DNA of 46,460 bases from Falsiroseomonas sp. (GCF_030695085.1 NZ_JAUYTS010000011.1:1-46460); one strand, 5' to 3'. Numbered from the stretch's first letter, positions 18,363-26,275 are shown. Made by a program: numbers and translations. Notes: generated from the letters alone by a model not told the origin.

Positions 18363-20296
18363 AGAAGCTCGGCGGGCTGCTTCGCCGCCATGGCGTGGCG
18401 GCCTTTGGCGTGCTGCTGCTGATTGCCGCCATCTGGGTGGTGCAGAAGGAATTCCGCAACCTCTCGGTAGCGGAAATCCGCGCCTCTCTGGCCGCGATCT
18501 CGCCCGCCACGCTGTGGATTGCCGCCGGCTGGACGGTGCTCGCCTATGCGGTGCTGACCATCTACGACCGGCTCGGCAGCGTCTATGCCGGCTATCCGGT
18601 GAGCTATGCGCGCACCTCCCTGGCGTCCTTCTGCGCCTATACGCTGGCGCATAACCTGGGCTTTGCCGCGGTCTCCGGTGCCGCGGTGCGCTACCGCTTT
18701 TATGCCGCCTGGGGGCTGCCACCGCTGGCGATCGCCAAGGTGGTGGCCTTCACCAGCCTGACCTTCGGCCTCGGCGGCTTCGCGCTTGGCGGGCTGGTGC
18801 TGCTGGTGGAGCCGGAGGTGGTGCCGGGCCTCGGTGACCATGTGCCGCACTGGGCCATGCGGATCGTGGGCCTGGCGATGTGGGCGCTGGTGATCGCCTA
18901 TGTCACGCTGTCGCGCATCCGCAGCCATGTGACGATCTTCAAGCACAAGATCGACCTGCCCGGCTTCCGCATGGCGGTGGCGCAGACCGCGCTGGCCAGT
19001 GTCGATGTCGCGGTGACGGCGATGATCTTCTACGCGCTGCTGCCGCCGGCGGAGGGGCTGACCTTCCTGCGGTTCCTCGGCATCTATGTCGCGGCCTATA
19101 CCGCCGGCATCGCCGCCAGCCTGCCGGGCGGCATCGGCGTGTTCGACGGCGCCATCCTGATCGGGCTCGCGCCCTGGCTGTCCCCCGCGCAGGTGGTGGG
19201 CGCGCTGCTGCTGTTCCGCCTGTACTACTACATCGTGCCGCTGTTCCTGGCCGGCATCCTGTTCGCCGGCTTCGAGATCGCGCAGCGCCGCCACGCGCTG
19301 AAGCGCTTCGCCGTGGAACAGGGCGTGACGGATACGCTGGAGGTACCGGCGATTGCCGGGCTGGTCGGCCTCGGCGGCGCGCTGCTGATCTTCGTCGGCG
19401 CGCTGCCGGCGCGGGACACGGCGGTGGCGGCCTGGGCGGGGTATGAGGCGGCGGTGGCATCGCACTTCGCCGCCTCGCTGATCGGGTCGCTGCTGCTGGT
19501 GATGGGCTATGGGCTGCTGCGGCGGCTGACCCTGGCCTGGGGCACCGGCATTTTCCTGCTGCTGACCGGCGCGCTGATCTGCTGGCTGCGCGAGGATGGC
19601 TGGTGGCTGTGGGGCGCCTTCCTGCTGGTGGCCGGCCTGCTGGCGGCGATGCGCAGTGCCTTCTACCGCACCGCGCGGCTGATGAAGGAACCGCTGGCCG
19701 GCTCCACGCTGCTGCCGCTGGTGGTGGTGGGACTTTGCGCGCTGATGCTGGCGCTGGTCAGCTATGGCGGCAAGGTGGCGGGCGATAGCTGGTGGGGTGT
19801 CGTTGCCTCCCCCTTGTCGCCGGACAGCCTGCGCTTCTCGGTCGGCCTCGCGGCGGTGCTGCTGCTGGTGGCGGCGGTGCGCCTGCTGCGCCCGGCCCGC
19901 ATCAACCCGGAACCCTGGGGGCCGGAGGTGCGGGCACGGCTGAAGGCGCTGGGGGCCGAGGCGCCGGAGATCGCCGATGGCGCGGTCTTCGGCGAGTCCG
20001 GCCGCGCCGGCTTCGCCTTCGTCAAGCGCGACGGCATCTGGATGGCGCTGGGCGATCCGGCCGGGGAGGAGGGGGACCGCGTTTCCGCCATCTGGCGCTT
20101 CCGCGATATGTGCGAACGGGCCGGCGTGGCCGCCGCCTTCTGGCGCGTCGGGCCGGGGCTGCTGCGGGTCTATGGCGATATCGGGCTGACCGCCCTGCCG
20201 ATCGGCGCGCCGAAGCCGGGCGATGGCCTGCGCTACCTGGCCTGCCGCGCGGAGACGGATCTGGAGACGCTGGCGCCGCTGCTGCCTTCGCGCTGA
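18359..20296 (+). CDS. MprF-like lysyl-phosphatidylglycerol synthase/flippase, short form
   Basis: A 645-residue inner-membrane protein. Residues 1-510 hold about 13-14 hydrophobic segments of the UPF0104/YbhN flippase type ([34 protein letters not shown]). Residues 525-630 match the first part of the DUF2156/LPG-synthase domain ([32 protein letters not shown]). Full MprF is about 840-880 residues and continues into a second GNAT-like half that carries the lysyl transfer site; here the protein stops after 645. It may therefore flip lipids without making lysyl-PG, or be a truncated remnant. It starts with GTG overlapping the lysS stop. No in-frame or shifted remainder of the missing part is visible downstream. 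Confidence 0.82.
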   Translation: MKKLGGLLRRHGVAAFGVLLLIAAIWVVQKEFRNLSVAEIRASLAAISPATLWIAAGWTVLAYAVLTIYDRLGSVYAGYPVSYARTSLASFCAYTLAHNLGFAAVSGAAVRYRFYAAWGLPPLAIAKVVAFTSLTFGLGGFALGGLVLLVEPEVVPGLGDHVPHWAMRIVGLAMWALVIAYVTLSRIRSHVTIFKHKIDLPGFRMAVAQTALASVDVAVTAMIFYALLPPAEGLTFLRFLGIYVAAYTAGIAASLPGGIGVFDGAILIGLAPWLSPAQVVGALLLFRLYYYIVPLFLAGILFAGFEIAQRRHALKRFAVEQGVTDTLEVPAIAGLVGLGGALLIFVGALPARDTAVAAWAGYEAAVASHFAASLIGSLLLVMGYGLLRRLTLAWGTGIFLLLTGALICWLREDGWWLWGAFLLVAGLLAAMRSAFYRTARLMKEPLAGSTLLPLVVVGLCALMLALVSYGGKVAGDSWWGVVASPLSPDSLRFSVGLAAVLLLVAAVRLLRPARINPEPWGPEVRARLKALGAEAPEIADGAVFGESGRAGFAFVKRDGIWMALGDPAGEEGDRVSAIWRFRDMCERAGVAAAFWRVGPGLLRVYGDIGLTALPIGAPKPGDGLRYLACRAETDLETLAPLLPSR

Positions 20297-20357
20297 GCCT
20301 TGGTGGCGGTTCGGGAACGCCCGCGGGTCCTCCGCCGCCGGCGTCTCAAGCGGCCAC

Positions 20358-21005
20358 TTACTGCGTCGCCCAGATGATACGGTGCATCCAGGCCAGCTCC
20401 GCCAGATCGAAGCTGTAGTTCGGATGCGCCGGGTTCAGGCTGGCGAGTTCCACCCGCCGCGCAGACTGGCGCAGCAATTCCTTGGCCATCACCTCCCCCT
20501 GCCTGGTGCGGACCACCACGCGGTCGCCGCGGCGGACCGGCGCGCCGGGGGAGACGATGACCACGTCGCCGTCGCGGAACACCGGCTCCATGCTCTCGCC
20601 GCTGATCTCCAGGGCGTAGGCGTTGGGGTCCGGCACGTCGGGCACCGAGATCTCGTCCCAGCCGCCGCCCACCGGGTAGCCGCCATCGTCGAAGAAGCCA
20701 TCACCACCCGCCTGCGCCAGGCCGATCAGCGGGATGCGCCGGGCGATGGCGGCGCGGCCGCTGCGCGACAGGGCCGGGGCGCCGGTGACGAGGGAGGCGA
20801 AGGCCTCGAACCCCGTGCCGGTGGCGGACAGCACCTTGGCGACGCTTTCGGTGGAGGGCCAGCGCGCGCGGCCATCCACCCCGGTCCGTTTGGAGGGGTT
20901 GAAGGCTGTGGCATCCAGCCCCGCCCGGCGCGCGAGGCCGGAGGCGGAGAGGCCGTGTTCGGCGGCAAGCGCATCGATCGCCCGCCAGATATCCTCATGC
21001 CGCAT
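20358..21005 (-). CDS. HTH / S24-type (LexA/CI-like) transcriptional regulator
   Basis: A 215-residue repressor-like protein. The N-terminal helix-turn-helix (LSASGLARRAGLDATAFNPS, then WPSTESVAKVL) is joined to an S24 peptidase domain with the catalytic Ser in SGESMEP and Lys in VMAKELL. Such proteins cleave themselves under RecA-linked stress and then release their operators. It is read away from the T7-like module and shares a 180-base control region with it. A near-identical architecture is, from memory, common as a chromosomal regulator in alphaproteobacteria, so it may be a host gene rather than a phage gene. The start at 21005 begins the HTH; a longer frame to 21110 runs through the control region. 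Confidence 0.85.
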   Translation of the reverse strand: MRHEDIWRAIDALAAEHGLSASGLARRAGLDATAFNPSKRTGVDGRARWPSTESVAKVLSATGTGFEAFASLVTGAPALSRSGRAAIARRIPLIGLAQAGGDGFFDDGGYPVGGGWDEISVPDVPDPNAYALEISGESMEPVFRDGDVVIVSPGAPVRRGDRVVVRTRQGEVMAKELLRQSARRVELASLNPAHPNYSFDLAELAWMHRIIWATQ

Positions 21006-21118
21006 CGCCAAGGCAATCCTCGAATCGGAAGGCGGCGGGCATAGCGCCGCGTCCTGGGTGGCACATCCTAGGTTTCGAGTCGCGATGCAATAGGAACGAT
21101 ATCCTTGCAACCTCGGGT

Positions 21119-21144
21119 GGAACAGGTTAAGCGGTCTTTGTTCC
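21119..21144. repeat. Inverted repeat in regulator/phage-module control region
   Basis: GGAACA (21119-21124) and TGTTCC (21139-21144) are perfect 6-base arms 14 bases apart, overlapping the LexA-type box. A candidate operator for the S24 regulator. Confidence 0.4.
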
Positions 21145-21154
21145 TGTTTTGTTC
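21140..21154 (+). promoter_or_regulatory. LexA-type SOS box (GTTC-N7-GTTC)
   Basis: GTTCCTGTTTTGTTC has two GTTC half-sites exactly 7 bases apart, the direct-repeat SOS box known for alphaproteobacterial LexA. It lies 31 bases before the first gene of the T7-like module. A weak promoter, TTGCAA (21105-21110) and TTAAGC (21127-21132), sits just upstream, so LexA would cover the transcription start. Confidence 0.6.
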
Positions 21155-21185
21155 AGGCACAGACCCGCAGAGGACCCCCCGCTCC

Positions 21186-21611
21186 ATGTCCATCGCCCCC
21201 TGCCGCGCCCCCGTCCTTGCCAGCATGGACCGCGCGCAACCCTTCGCTTCCGCCGAGGATGCCTGGTTCTGGACCATGGCCGCGCTGACCGCCCGGCGCG
21301 ACGGCGCGCGTATCGGCGCCGGCCGTGGCCTGGTGGTGCGGCCCTGTGAGCCGGATGATGTGGTGAAATGCCTCGACCGGCTGTACCGCCAGCGCCGCAT
21401 CGATCTCGCCCATGCCCGCATCATGCGTATCTGGGGAGAAAGGCATGAATCCCCAAGCCCGCGCATCCCGCAGGAAGCCGGCGATCTGCGGCTGTGGCGG
21501 GAGGCGATGGACCGGCTTGATTTCCCATTGCGGGCCAAGGGCATCGTCAGCGGCCCGCCGCGCGGGATGCAGGAGGCCGAGGTGGTGCCGTTCCGGGCGC
21601 GCGTGGCATGA
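21186..21611 (+). CDS. Conserved hypothetical, first gene of T7-like module
   Basis: A 141-residue soluble protein of unknown function. Recognisable stretches are AEDAWFWTMAALTARRDGARI, VVRPCEPDDVVKCLDRLYRQ and RLWREAMDRLDFPLR. The pattern of short helices with many Arg/Asp is regulatory- or nucleic-acid-binding-like, but no named motif is present. I recall similar proteins beside small prophages in alphaproteobacteria. The start at 21186 has AGAGGA about 10 bases upstream. The stop overlaps the next gene (ATGA), tying both together. It is the gene nearest the SOS-type box. Confidence 0.7.
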   Translation: MSIAPCRAPVLASMDRAQPFASAEDAWFWTMAALTARRDGARIGAGRGLVVRPCEPDDVVKCLDRLYRQRRIDLAHARIMRIWGERHESPSPRIPQEAGDLRLWREAMDRLDFPLRAKGIVSGPPRGMQEAEVVPFRARVA

Positions 21612-22063
21612 CCGGGACCGCCGAGTCCCTCTCCACCCGCCGCCTGGCGCATCGCCGGGCGGCGGAGGAGGCTGGCCAGAAGGTCTGGATCGCCTTCGGC
21701 GGCGTGGCCGACCAGCCCTGGCTGCACCCGCTGCGCCCCGGCTTCCGGCATTGCTTCGCCGCGCTGGGCGATGAGGCCGGCTGGACGGTGCTGGAGCCGC
21801 TTTCGGGGCGCTTGCTGGTGGCGCGCCTGCCGGTGGAGGGCAGCTTCGACCTGCCGGGCTTCTACCGCCGCGCCGGCCTGCGGGTGCTCGGCCCCTTCAC
21901 GCCTGGCGCGCCGCGGCCGCAGCGCCTGCCGAGCCTCGCCCCCTTCACCTGCGTGGCGTTGTGCCAGGCGCTGCTCGGCCATGATGGGCCGAGGGCCTGG
22001 ACGCCGTTCCAGTTGTTCCGGGCGCTCGGCGGCGTGGAGAAGGAAAATATTCAGGATAAATAG
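21608..22063 (+). CDS. Conserved hypothetical, possible circularly permuted cysteine-peptidase-like fold
   Basis: A 151-residue protein starting in a 4-base overlap with the previous gene. PLRPGFRHCFAALGDEAGWTV resembles the His-bearing strand of papain/NlpC-like folds, followed by LEPLSGRLLV and LPGFYRRAG, and a late FTCVALCQALLGHDG that could supply the Cys at a helix start. The His-before-Cys order would be a permuted arrangement. This is a reading of pattern only; the function is unknown. The C-terminal codons (KENIQD) run into an AT-rich patch that also forms the upstream part of the next promoter. Confidence 0.65.
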   Translation: MTGTAESLSTRRLAHRRAAEEAGQKVWIAFGGVADQPWLHPLRPGFRHCFAALGDEAGWTVLEPLSGRLLVARLPVEGSFDLPGFYRRAGLRVLGPFTPGAPRPQRLPSLAPFTCVALCQALLGHDGPRAWTPFQLFRALGGVEKENIQDK

Positions 22064-22072
22064 GAATAAATA

Positions 22073-22101
22073 TTGACAGGCTGGAAAACCCGGCCTATCA
22101 A
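22073..22101 (+). promoter_or_regulatory. Near-consensus sigma-70 promoter in module control region
   Basis: A perfect -35, TTGACA (22073-22078), a 17-base spacer and the -10 TATCAA (22096-22101). An AT-rich upstream patch (22043-22074) could serve as UP element or activator site. Predicted start about 22107. It is the best promoter by sequence in the window. Confidence 0.8.
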
Positions 22102-22106
22102 ACCCC

Positions 22107-22196
22107 TGCCACGGGGCGATTTGCGTCCCACGGCACCCTCCTCTCCCGGTCCCCCAAACTCAGACCCGTCCGGCCTCGCCGGGCGGGTCTTTTTTT
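22107..22196 (+). ncRNA. Candidate ~90-nt small RNA or attenuated leader
   Basis: Bounded by a strong promoter and a strong terminator. A 5' hairpin begins at the predicted start: TGCC/GGCA and GGGGCG/CGTCCC (22107-22135), separated by a symmetric AC/AC internal loop, with an ATTTG apical loop. A 27-base unpaired linker includes CCCTCCTCTCCC (22136-22147), complementary to a Shine-Dalgarno sequence. The RNA ends in the terminator stem. This is the build of alphaproteobacterial trans-acting sRNAs; an antitermination leader for the virion operon is the alternative. Confidence 0.45.
22163..22196 (+). terminator. Strong Rho-independent terminator before the virion operon
   Basis: GACCCGTCCGGC and GCCGGGCGGGTC form a 12-pair stem (one T-G) over a CTC loop, followed by seven T. 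It stands between the promoter at 22073 and the head genes. Confidence 0.93.
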
Positions 22197-22237
22197 GCCC
22201 GGGCCGCGGGAGCCAACCCGATCCGAAGGAAGCGCGC

Positions 22238-22483
22238 ATGGGTGGCCTGTTCCAGGCGCCGAAGCCGGTCGTGACCGCGACGGACACCAACAATGCGGTC
22301 CAGGCCGCCACTGAGAAAGCCGTCGCTACCGAGGCCTCGGCCGAGGATGCCGCGCGCCAGGCCCGCCAGCGGGCGCTGGGCCGCGCCCGCCGCGGCCTGG
22401 CCGGCACCATCGCCACCTCCGCCCGCGGCGTGCTGGCCCCCGCGCCCAGCAATGCCGTGCGCAAAAGCCTGCTGGGCGAGTGA
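22238..22483 (+). CDS. Small phage-module protein, unknown
   Basis: An 81-residue protein beginning MGGLFQAPKP, then Thr/Ala/Glu-rich helix sequence and a basic arginine stretch (ARQARQRALGRARRGLAG). The start at 22238 follows CGAAGGAAG. Its stop overlaps the portal start (GTGA). Small proteins directly before the portal gene are common in T7-like clusters, but this one carries no motif I can name. The basic helix could bind nucleic acid or a virion partner. Confidence 0.65.
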   Translation: MGGLFQAPKPVVTATDTNNAVQAATEKAVATEASAEDAARQARQRALGRARRGLAGTIATSARGVLAPAPSNAVRKSLLGE

Positions 22484-23922
22484 GCGACATGATGACACCC
22501 GAACAGATCCTCGCCCGCCACGCCCGCGCCGCCGCACGGCGCCGGCCGCTGGAGGGGCGGTGGCAGGATTGCTACGACCACGCCCTGCCGTCCGCCAACG
22601 CCGCGCCGCTGTTCGATGCGACGGCAGCCGATGCGGCGGAACAGCTCGCGGCGTCCCTGCTGGCGGAATTGGCGCCGCCCTGGTCGCGCTGGTTCGGCCT
22701 GGCTCCGGCCCGTCGCATGGCGGAAGGCCCGGCGGCGCAGGAAGCGGCGCGGCTGCTGGAGGATACGGCGGAGACGCTGCAGGGCCATCTCGACCGTTCC
22801 AATTTCGGGCTGGAACTGCACCAGGCGTTTCTCGAACTGGTGGTCACCGGCACCGCCGTGCTGCTGGTGGAGGAAGCGCCGCCCGGCGAGACCTCCGCGC
22901 TGCGCTTCACCGCCGTGCCGTTGCGGGAGGCGGTGCTGGAGGAAGGCGCCTCCGGCCGGCTGGACACGGTGTTCCGCGCCAGCCGCCTGACCGCGGCCGA
23001 AATCCGCGCCCGCTGGCCGGCGGCGCTGGTCGCGCTGCCGAAGCAGGATGTCCACGCCGAGCCGCCGCTGCTGCGCGTGGTGGAAGCCGTGTGGCCCGAT
23101 GCCCGCGCCGGCCACCGCTTCGCCGTGGTGCTGGATGGCGGGGAGGGGTCGCCGGAATTGCTTGCCGAGGGGCGCTTTTCGGAAAACCCCTTCATCGCGT
23201 TCCGCTGGCTGAAGGTGCCGGGCGAGACCTATGGCCGCGGCCCCGTGGCCAAGGCGCTGCCGGATATCCGCACCGCCAACAAGGTGGTGGAGCTGATCCT
23301 GAAGAACGCCTCCATCGCCGCCACCGGCATCTGGCAGGCGGAGGATGACGGCGTGCTGAACCCGGCCACCGTGCGGCTGGTGCCGGGCGCCATCATCCCG
23401 AAGGCGCAGGGCTCCGCTGGCCTCACGCCGCTGGCGGCGCCGGGCAATTTCGATGTCTCGCAGCTCATCCTGCAGGATCTGCGGGCGCGCATCCGCGGCG
23501 CGCTGCTGGCCGACCGGATCGCAGCTTCCGACAAGGCCGGCATGACGGCGACGGAGGTGACGGAACGCAGCGCCATCTCGGTCCGCCTGCTCGGCGCGAT
23601 CTATGGCCGCCTGCAGGCGGAACTGCTGTCGCCGCTGGTGGCGCGCTGCCTTTCCGTGCTGCGCCGGCGCGGCGAAGTGCCGGCGCTGCGGGCCGATGGG
23701 CAGGAGGCGCGGCTGGTCTACGCCTCGCCGCTCGCCCGTGTGCAGGCGCGGGCCGATGCCTCCGACACGCTGCTGTTCCTGCAAGCGGCGGCAGGCTTGG
23801 GCGCGGAGGCGGCGGCGGTGCTGGACGCGCCGGCCGCCGCCCGCTGGCTGGCCCGCACCCTCGGCGCGCCGGCGGAAATCATCCGGCCGGTGACGGCACC
23901 CATCCCCCAGAACCAGGAGTGA
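22480..23922 (+). CDS. T7-like portal (head-tail connector) protein
   Basis: A 480-residue portal protein of the T7 gp8-like head-tail connector family, which forms the dodecameric DNA entry ring at one capsid vertex. LEGRWQDCYDHALPS at the N-terminus, PWSRWFGLAP, the block ENPFIAFRWLKVPGETYGRGPV and the helical clip region MTATEVTERSAISVRLLGAIYGRLQ are typical. Start: GTG at 22480 overlapping the previous stop, with ATGs at 22489 and 22492 as alternatives. Length is slightly below T7 gp8 (536). The gene is intact and followed directly by the scaffold gene. Confidence 0.88.
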   Translation: MSDMMTPEQILARHARAAARRRPLEGRWQDCYDHALPSANAAPLFDATAADAAEQLAASLLAELAPPWSRWFGLAPARRMAEGPAAQEAARLLEDTAETLQGHLDRSNFGLELHQAFLELVVTGTAVLLVEEAPPGETSALRFTAVPLREAVLEEGASGRLDTVFRASRLTAAEIRARWPAALVALPKQDVHAEPPLLRVVEAVWPDARAGHRFAVVLDGGEGSPELLAEGRFSENPFIAFRWLKVPGETYGRGPVAKALPDIRTANKVVELILKNASIAATGIWQAEDDGVLNPATVRLVPGAIIPKAQGSAGLTPLAAPGNFDVSQLILQDLRARIRGALLADRIAASDKAGMTATEVTERSAISVRLLGAIYGRLQAELLSPLVARCLSVLRRRGEVPALRADGQEARLVYASPLARVQARADASDTLLFLQAAAGLGAEAAAVLDAPAAARWLARTLGAPAEIIRPVTAPIPQNQE

Positions 23923-23930
23923 GCCTCGGC

Positions 23931-24661
23931 ATGTCCGACAACCTTCTCGACGCCGCGACGGAAAACCCCCGCAACAGCGCGACCCGCCCGCCGGAGGTGC
24001 CGGAGAAATTCTGGGACGAGGCGAAGGGCGCGCTGCGCGTGGATGCGCTGCTGAAATCCTACATCGAGCTGGAGCGCCGCCTGTCCCAGCGCTTCGCCCC
24101 GCCGGGCGATGACGCGCCGGAGGAGGACCGCATGCGCTGGCGCCGTGCGCTGGGCATTCCGGACAGCGCGGATGAATACCAGGTGACGCCGCCAAATGAG
24201 CTGCTGACTCCGGATTCCACGGTGAATCAGCGCCTGCACGAGGCCGGCTTCAATCCGCGCCAGGTGCAGCTGGTCTATGACCTGGCGGCCGAACGCCTGC
24301 TGCCGCTGATCGCGGAAGCCGCCGCCGAGTTCGAGGCTGGCCGGCAGGTGGAGAAGCTGCGCGCGCATTTCGGTGGCGAGGACCGCTTCCGCCGCATCGC
24401 CACGCAGATCAATGCCTGGGGCCGCGCGCATCTGCCGGAGGCGGTGTTTACCGCGCTGTCCTCACCGCCGATGGCGTGGTGGCGTTGCACCGGATGATGG
24501 AGGGCAAGGAGCCTTCCCTGTCCCGCGACGCGCAGGCCGAGGCCGGGCCGGATGAGGCAGAGCTGCGCAAGATGATGCGCGACCCACGCTACTGGCGCAC
24601 GCGGGAGCCGGATTTCGTCAAGCGCGTGACGGACGGCTTCCGGCGCCTGGTCGGCGAGTAG
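23931..24661 (+). pseudogene. T7-like capsid assembly scaffold, frameshifted
   Basis: Scaffold proteins guide procapsid assembly and bind the shell through C-terminal helices. The first part (23931-24497) reads VPEKFWDEAKGALRVDALLKSYIELERRL and continues to LPEAVFTALSS, then goes out of frame into PPMAWWRCTG and a stop. The -1 frame resumes exactly there with DGVVALHRMMEG and ends at 24661 with RYWRTREPDFVKRVTDGF, the expected scaffold C-terminus. One base is missing in or next to TCCTCACC (about 24459-24466). No classic slippery heptamer is present, so a mutation or sequence error is likelier than programmed frameshifting. The ATG at 23931 (AGGAG 11 bases upstream) is preferred over an overlapping GTG at 23919. 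Confidence 0.8.
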
Positions 24662-24673
24662 CGTCCCCCCTTT

Positions 24674-24706
24674 CCCGCAGGCAACCCGCCGCTGGCGGGC
24701 TGCGGG
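24674..24706 (+). other. Two-tier hairpin in capsid leader
   Basis: CCCGCAG/CTGCGGG outside and CCCGCC/GGCGGG inside, with a 4-base bulge (GCAA) on the 5' side and a GCT loop. No T tract follows. It lies in the 128-base gap before the capsid gene and could stabilise or cut the capsid mRNA. Confidence 0.5.
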
Positions 24707-24789
24707 CTTCAGCCGTGCCACCGGCCCATCGCGGGGAACCGGCGCGCGCGGCCGCTTCGCAAAACCTCCTCTCCTGACAGGGAAATCGC

Positions 24790-25629
24790 ATGTCCGCTTC
24801 CACCCAGATCGACGCCGTCTTCACCCGCCAGTTCCAGGCCGAGGTGCATGAGGCCTATCAGCGCCAGGGCAGCAAGCTGCGCTCCACCGTGCGCTCCAAG
24901 ACCGGCGTGACCGGCACCAGCACCTTCTTCCCGAAGGTCGGCAAGGGCATTGCCGCGGCGAAGACGCGCCATGGCTCCGTGCCGGTGATGAACCTGGAAC
25001 ACGCGCAGGTCGAATGCGTGCTGCAGGACTACTACGCCGGCGATTGGATCGACCGGCTGGACGAGCTGAAGACCAATGTGGATGAACGCACCGTCGTGGC
25101 CAATGCCGGCGCCTATGCGCTGGGCCGCAAGACGGATGAGCTGATCATCGCGGCGCTCGATGCCTCGACGCGCGAAGCCATCGGCACGGCGGCCGGCACC
25201 ACGGATGCCGATGGCCTGACCAAGGCGAAGGTGCTGCTGGCCTTCGAGATGATGGGCGCGGCCGAGGTGCCGGATGATGGCGGCCGCTACGCCGTGGTCG
25301 GTTGGAAGCAGTGGTCGCAGCTGCTGGAGATCCAGGAATTCGCCTCCTCCGAATACATCGGCGAGGATGCGCTGCCGTGGAAGGGCAGCCAGGCGAAGCG
25401 CTGGCTGGGTGCGATGTGGATGCCGCATTCCGGCCTCACGCTCTCGGGCGGGCTGCGGCATTGCTACTTCTACCACCGCACCGCCATCGGCCACGCCGCG
25501 GCGGCGGAGGTCGAGACCGACATCACCTGGCATGGCGACCGCGCGGCGCATTTCGTCTCGAACATGATGAGCCAGGGCGCGGCGCTGGTGGACGACTTTG
25601 GTGTCGTACGGATGCGCGCGGCGGAATAG
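24790..25629 (+). CDS. Major capsid protein (gp13-like)
   Basis: A 279-residue capsid protein. The N-terminus, TQIDAVFTRQFQAEVHEAYQRQGSKLRSTVRSKTG, followed by TFFPKVGKG, then QDYYAGDWIDRLDELKTNVDERTVVANAGAYALGRKTDELI, matches the major capsid group of small podoviruses (HK97-like fold expected). It is shorter than T7 gp10 (345 residues). Its position after portal and scaffold is that of T7 gene 10. It has its own leader hairpin and a modest ribosome binding site (CAGGGA). Intact. Confidence 0.85.
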   Translation: MSASTQIDAVFTRQFQAEVHEAYQRQGSKLRSTVRSKTGVTGTSTFFPKVGKGIAAAKTRHGSVPVMNLEHAQVECVLQDYYAGDWIDRLDELKTNVDERTVVANAGAYALGRKTDELIIAALDASTREAIGTAAGTTDADGLTKAKVLLAFEMMGAAEVPDDGGRYAVVGWKQWSQLLEIQEFASSEYIGEDALPWKGSQAKRWLGAMWMPHSGLTLSGGLRHCYFYHRTAIGHAAAAEVETDITWHGDRAAHFVSNMMSQGAALVDDFGVVRMRAAE

Positions 25630-25701
25630 CCCGGCCAACCCTCTCCCCCACCCGGGGGAGAGGGACCCGCCACACTTAACATCCCGGATCGGACCAGACA
25701 C

Positions 25702-26271
25702 ATGGCATTGACCGCTGTCGCGCTCTGCTCGCGCGCCCTGCTGCGCCTCGGCGCGCAGCCCGTCGCCTCGCTCGATGAGGGCACCGCGGAAGCGGAGGTG
25801 GCGGCGAATCTCTATGCGCCGACGCGCGATGCGTTGCTGTCCGCGCATCCCTGGTCCTTCGCCACCGGCCAGACCAGCCTGCCGCGGCTTTCCGCCGCGC
25901 CGCCGGCCGATATGGCGCATGCCTTCCAGCTTCCCACCGGCTTCCTGCGGGCGCTGTCCGCCGGTAGCGGCGCGCGCGGCGGCGGCATGCCGTACCGGCT
26001 GCATGAGGACAAGCTGCAGGCCGATTCCATCAGCGTGACGCTGACCTACATCTTCCGCCCCGACGAAAGCGCCTTCCCGCCCTTTTTCGCCCAGGCGCTG
26101 GTGGCCCGTCTGGCGGCGGAGTTCTGCCTGCCGCTGACCGAAAGCGCCTCCCGCGCCGAGATGCTGTTCCGCCTGGCGGAGAACGAGATGCGCAGCGCCA
26201 GGCTGATCGACAGTCAGCAGGACACGCCGCGCGCGATCGAGCATTTCCCGCTGATCGATGTGAGGGGCTGA
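25702..26271 (+). CDS. T7-like tail tubular protein A
   Basis: A 189-residue gatekeeper/adaptor protein of the T7 gp11 type, forming the ring between portal and nozzle. LCSRALLRLGAQPVASLDEGTAEAEVAANLYAPTRDALLSAHPWSFA is the recognisable N-terminal block of this family (NxxYxxxRDxxLxxHPWxFA). LPTGFLRAL and the C-terminal helix that docks on the portal follow. It lies between capsid and tail tubular B, as in T7. The ATG at 25702 is preceded only by weak purine sequence. Confidence 0.85.
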   Translation: MALTAVALCSRALLRLGAQPVASLDEGTAEAEVAANLYAPTRDALLSAHPWSFATGQTSLPRLSAAPPADMAHAFQLPTGFLRALSAGSGARGGGMPYRLHEDKLQADSISVTLTYIFRPDESAFPPFFAQALVARLAAEFCLPLTESASRAEMLFRLAENEMRSARLIDSQQDTPRAIEHFPLIDVRG

Positions 26272-26275
26272 GCGC

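Noticed and set aside
20200..20360. Phage insertion cutting mprF in two
   Set aside because: The missing C-terminal half of MprF is not found at the right side of the module (after 33921), and the protein end looks natural. Simple insertion does not fit.
24440..24500. Programmed -1 frameshifting in the scaffold gene
   Set aside because: The shift has the right direction, but there is no X-XXY-YYZ heptamer in the 0 frame near the junction. A mutation or sequence error explains it better.
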